Source of the DNA: CAKSQF01 sp051868045
GTDB taxonomy: Bacteria; Bacillota; Clostridia; Oscillospirales; CAG-272
Reading direction: 5' to 3'
NCBI GenBank assembly: GCA_051868045.1
Contig: JBJDZN010000081.1
Span: forward strand, 1-13,132
DNA: 13,132 bases
Shown here one piece after another: positions 11,563 to 13,132 of the stretch. Positions within the stretch are counted from its first letter, which is position 1. Each line of letters starts with the position of its first letter. A model generated the notes under the pieces. That model saw only the letters and a list, made by a program, of their open reading frames with translations. It had not been told where the DNA came from and searched no databases. Made by a program: the position numbers and the translations under genes.

Positions 11563-13132
11563 ATGGAACTGAAGATTGCCCTGGCGGGTAACCCCAACTG
11601 TGGTAAAACCACTCTGTTCAATGCGCTGACCGGCTCCAACCAGTTTGTCGGAAACTGGCCCGGCGTTACGGTCGAGAAGAAGGAAGGAAAGCTGAAGAAG
11701 CACAGTGATGTGACCATCGTGGACCTTCCCGGAATCTACTCCCTGTCCCCCTATACGCTGGAGGAGGTTGTGGCGAGAACCTATCTCGTAAACGAGCGTC
11801 CCAACGCCATTCTGAACATCATCGACGGCACCAACCTGGAGCGTAACCTGTATCTGACCACCCAGCTGACCGAGCTTGGCATTCCCGTTGTGGTCGCCAT
11901 CAACATGATGGACGTGGTCCGTAAGAACGGGGACAAGATCAACATTCCCGAGCTTTCCAGACAGTTGGGCTGCAAGGTTGTGGAGATTTCCGCACTGAAG
12001 AGCGACGGAATCATGGAGGCTGCAGAAGAAGCCGTCAAGGCGGCAACCGAGACCAAAACCGTGCCTCAGCACAAGTTCAGCGGAACGGTTGAGCATGCCC
12101 TTGCCCATATCGAAGAGGTAACGGTCCATAATCTGCCCGAGGAACAGCAGAGATTCTACTCCATCAAGCTCTTCGAGCGGGATGAGAAGGTCATTGCATC
12201 CATGAATCTGCCCCAAGAGGTACTGGATCATATCGAGAAGGACATCCGGGCGGCAGAAGAGGAAATGGACGATGATGCCGAGTCCATCATTACCAATGAG
12301 CGTTATCTTTACATTGCCTCCATCATCAAGGGATGCTATAAGAAGAAGGATGCCGGCAAACTGACGGTGTCCGATAAGATCGACCGGGTTGTTACCAACC
12401 GTTGGGCGGCACTTCCCATTTTTGCCGTGATCATGTTCATCGTGTACTACGTTTCGGTGACCACCGTGGGAACCATCTTCACCGACTGGGCAAATGACGG
12501 CGTTTTCGGAGACGGATGGCACCTGTTTGCCATCGGCGCAGGCGAGTATGCCGAGAAGGCAGAAGAGTTCGGCGATGCCGCCGGAACCGTCGAAGCCTTC
12601 CTGGCACTTGACGCCGAGGGTGCCGACGAGGTTGCCGATGCGCTGGACGTCGAGGCTGAGGATTTTGACGCAGCCGCCGCCCTCGCCCTGCTGAAGACCT
12701 ATGCAGCACAGTTTACCGATGAGACCGCCGTCTACGAGTACGAGGATGAAGACACCTTCGAGACGGTACAGGAAATCAAGACGGTTGATGATCTGAACGA
12801 CGCCATTGCCGTTTATGAGCAGTACGAGTGCGCTGAACCCGATCCTGCCGACTACGGCGTATGGGTTCCCGGCATCCCCGTACTGATCGGGAATCTGCTG
12901 GATATGGCAGGCTGCCATGAAGGCAACTGGCTGAACAGCCTGATTCTGGACGGTATCGTTGCCGGTGTGGGAGCCGTTCTGGGATTCGTTCCCCAGATGC
13001 TGGTGCTCTTTATCTTCCTTGCATTCCTGGAGTCCTGCGGCTATATGGCACGAATCGCCTTCGTTCTGGACAGAATCTTCCGTAAGTTCGGTCTGTCCGG
13101 CAAATCCTTCATCCCCATGCTGGTTGGAACCG
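11563..13132 (+). CDS. feoB: Ferrous iron transporter FeoB (partial, runs off the window)
   Basis: 523 complete residues are visible. The N-terminal G domain has GNPNCGKTT (9-17), the switch I threonine in NWPGVTVEKKEG (Thr36), DLPG (54-57), NMMD (114-117) and SAL (143-145). A helical linker follows (about 165-270), then the first membrane helix (about 281-306, NRWAALPIFAVIMFIVYYVS). FeoB carries Fe(II) across the cytoplasmic membrane, with the G domain binding and hydrolysing GTP. Unusual is an insertion at about 327-432, very rich in Asp, Glu and Ala, between the first helix and the conserved segment VGAVLGFVPQM (468-478). The ATG at 11563 has AGAGG about 9 bases upstream. It is the last visible gene of the feo operon; the end lies beyond the window. 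Confidence 0.98.
   Translation, partial: MELKIALAGNPNCGKTTLFNALTGSNQFVGNWPGVTVEKKEGKLKKHSDVTIVDLPGIYSLSPYTLEEVVARTYLVNERPNAILNIIDGTNLERNLYLTTQLTELGIPVVVAINMMDVVRKNGDKINIPELSRQLGCKVVEISALKSDGIMEAAEEAVKAATETKTVPQHKFSGTVEHALAHIEEVTVHNLPEEQQRFYSIKLFERDEKVIASMNLPQEVLDHIEKDIRAAEEEMDDDAESIITNERYLYIASIIKGCYKKKDAGKLTVSDKIDRVVTNRWAALPIFAVIMFIVYYVSVTTVGTIFTDWANDGVFGDGWHLFAIGAGEYAEKAEEFGDAAGTVEAFLALDAEGADEVADALDVEAEDFDAAAALALLKTYAAQFTDETAVYEYEDEDTFETVQEIKTVDDLNDAIAVYEQYECAEPDPADYGVWVPGIPVLIGNLLDMAGCHEGNWLNSLILDGIVAGVGAVLGFVPQMLVLFIFLAFLESCGYMARIAFVLDRIFRKFGLSGKSFIPMLVGT

Noticed and set aside
11530..12918. Minus-strand open frame of 462 codons antisense to feoB
   Set aside because: It mirrors the codon use of feoB and shows no domain, promoter or start signal of its own.

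Overview
The window looks like draft-assembly DNA from a Gram-positive anaerobe of the class Clostridia, plausibly the Oscillospiraceae/Ruminococcaceae. Supporting signs are moderate GC genes with A/T-rich spacers, good TTGACA/TATAAT-type promoters, purine-rich ribosome binding sites, intrinsic terminators with T tracts, a tandem feoA-feoA-feoB locus and a short DtxR-family regulator of clostridial type. The species cannot be fixed from this sequence. A run of exactly 100 N (8113-8212) is a scaffold gap.

Left part (1-2000): the tail of an unidentified gene, then on the minus strand a tRNA-Ser(GCU) with its own promoter and strong terminator, and a flavin reductase-like protein. A promoter region of about 375 bp separates the flavin reductase from a plus-strand gene for a small degenerate flavodoxin-like protein. 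Both divergent promoters carry the same extended -10, TGTTATAAT.

Middle part (1600-6100): the flavodoxin-like gene, a Thr/Pro/Glu-rich protein anchored at both ends and carrying ten tandem hexapeptide repeats, and a SARP/BTAD-type regulator lie 74 and 60 bp apart with no clear internal promoter. They end at one intrinsic terminator, so they form a probable operon. The regulator carries a C-terminal domain that looks like a GGDEF domain with the signature destroyed (RYSVTQF). This trio is the best candidate for an undescribed system here. A separately promoted, membrane-anchored, acidic extracytoplasmic protein of unknown function follows.

Right-middle part (6100-10330): a minus-strand medium-chain acyl-CoA synthetase with its own promoter and terminator, then the assembly gap. 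After the gap come a membrane-tethered XRE-type regulator and a zinc-ribbon membrane protein with a large extracytoplasmic domain, ending at a bidirectional terminator.

Right end (10330-13132): a ferrous-iron uptake locus. A minus-strand DtxR-family repressor with a Cys-x2-Glu-His metal site faces a divergent feoA-feoA-feoB operon; feoB runs off the window. The feo promoter contains two copies of GTTAG-N6-CTAAC, one over the -10 and one at the start of transcription, and a third copy with one changed base precedes feoB. The simplest model is that the neighbouring DtxR-type protein, loaded with Fe(II), represses feo when iron is sufficient. FeoB carries a very acidic insertion of about 106 residues in its first extracytoplasmic loop.
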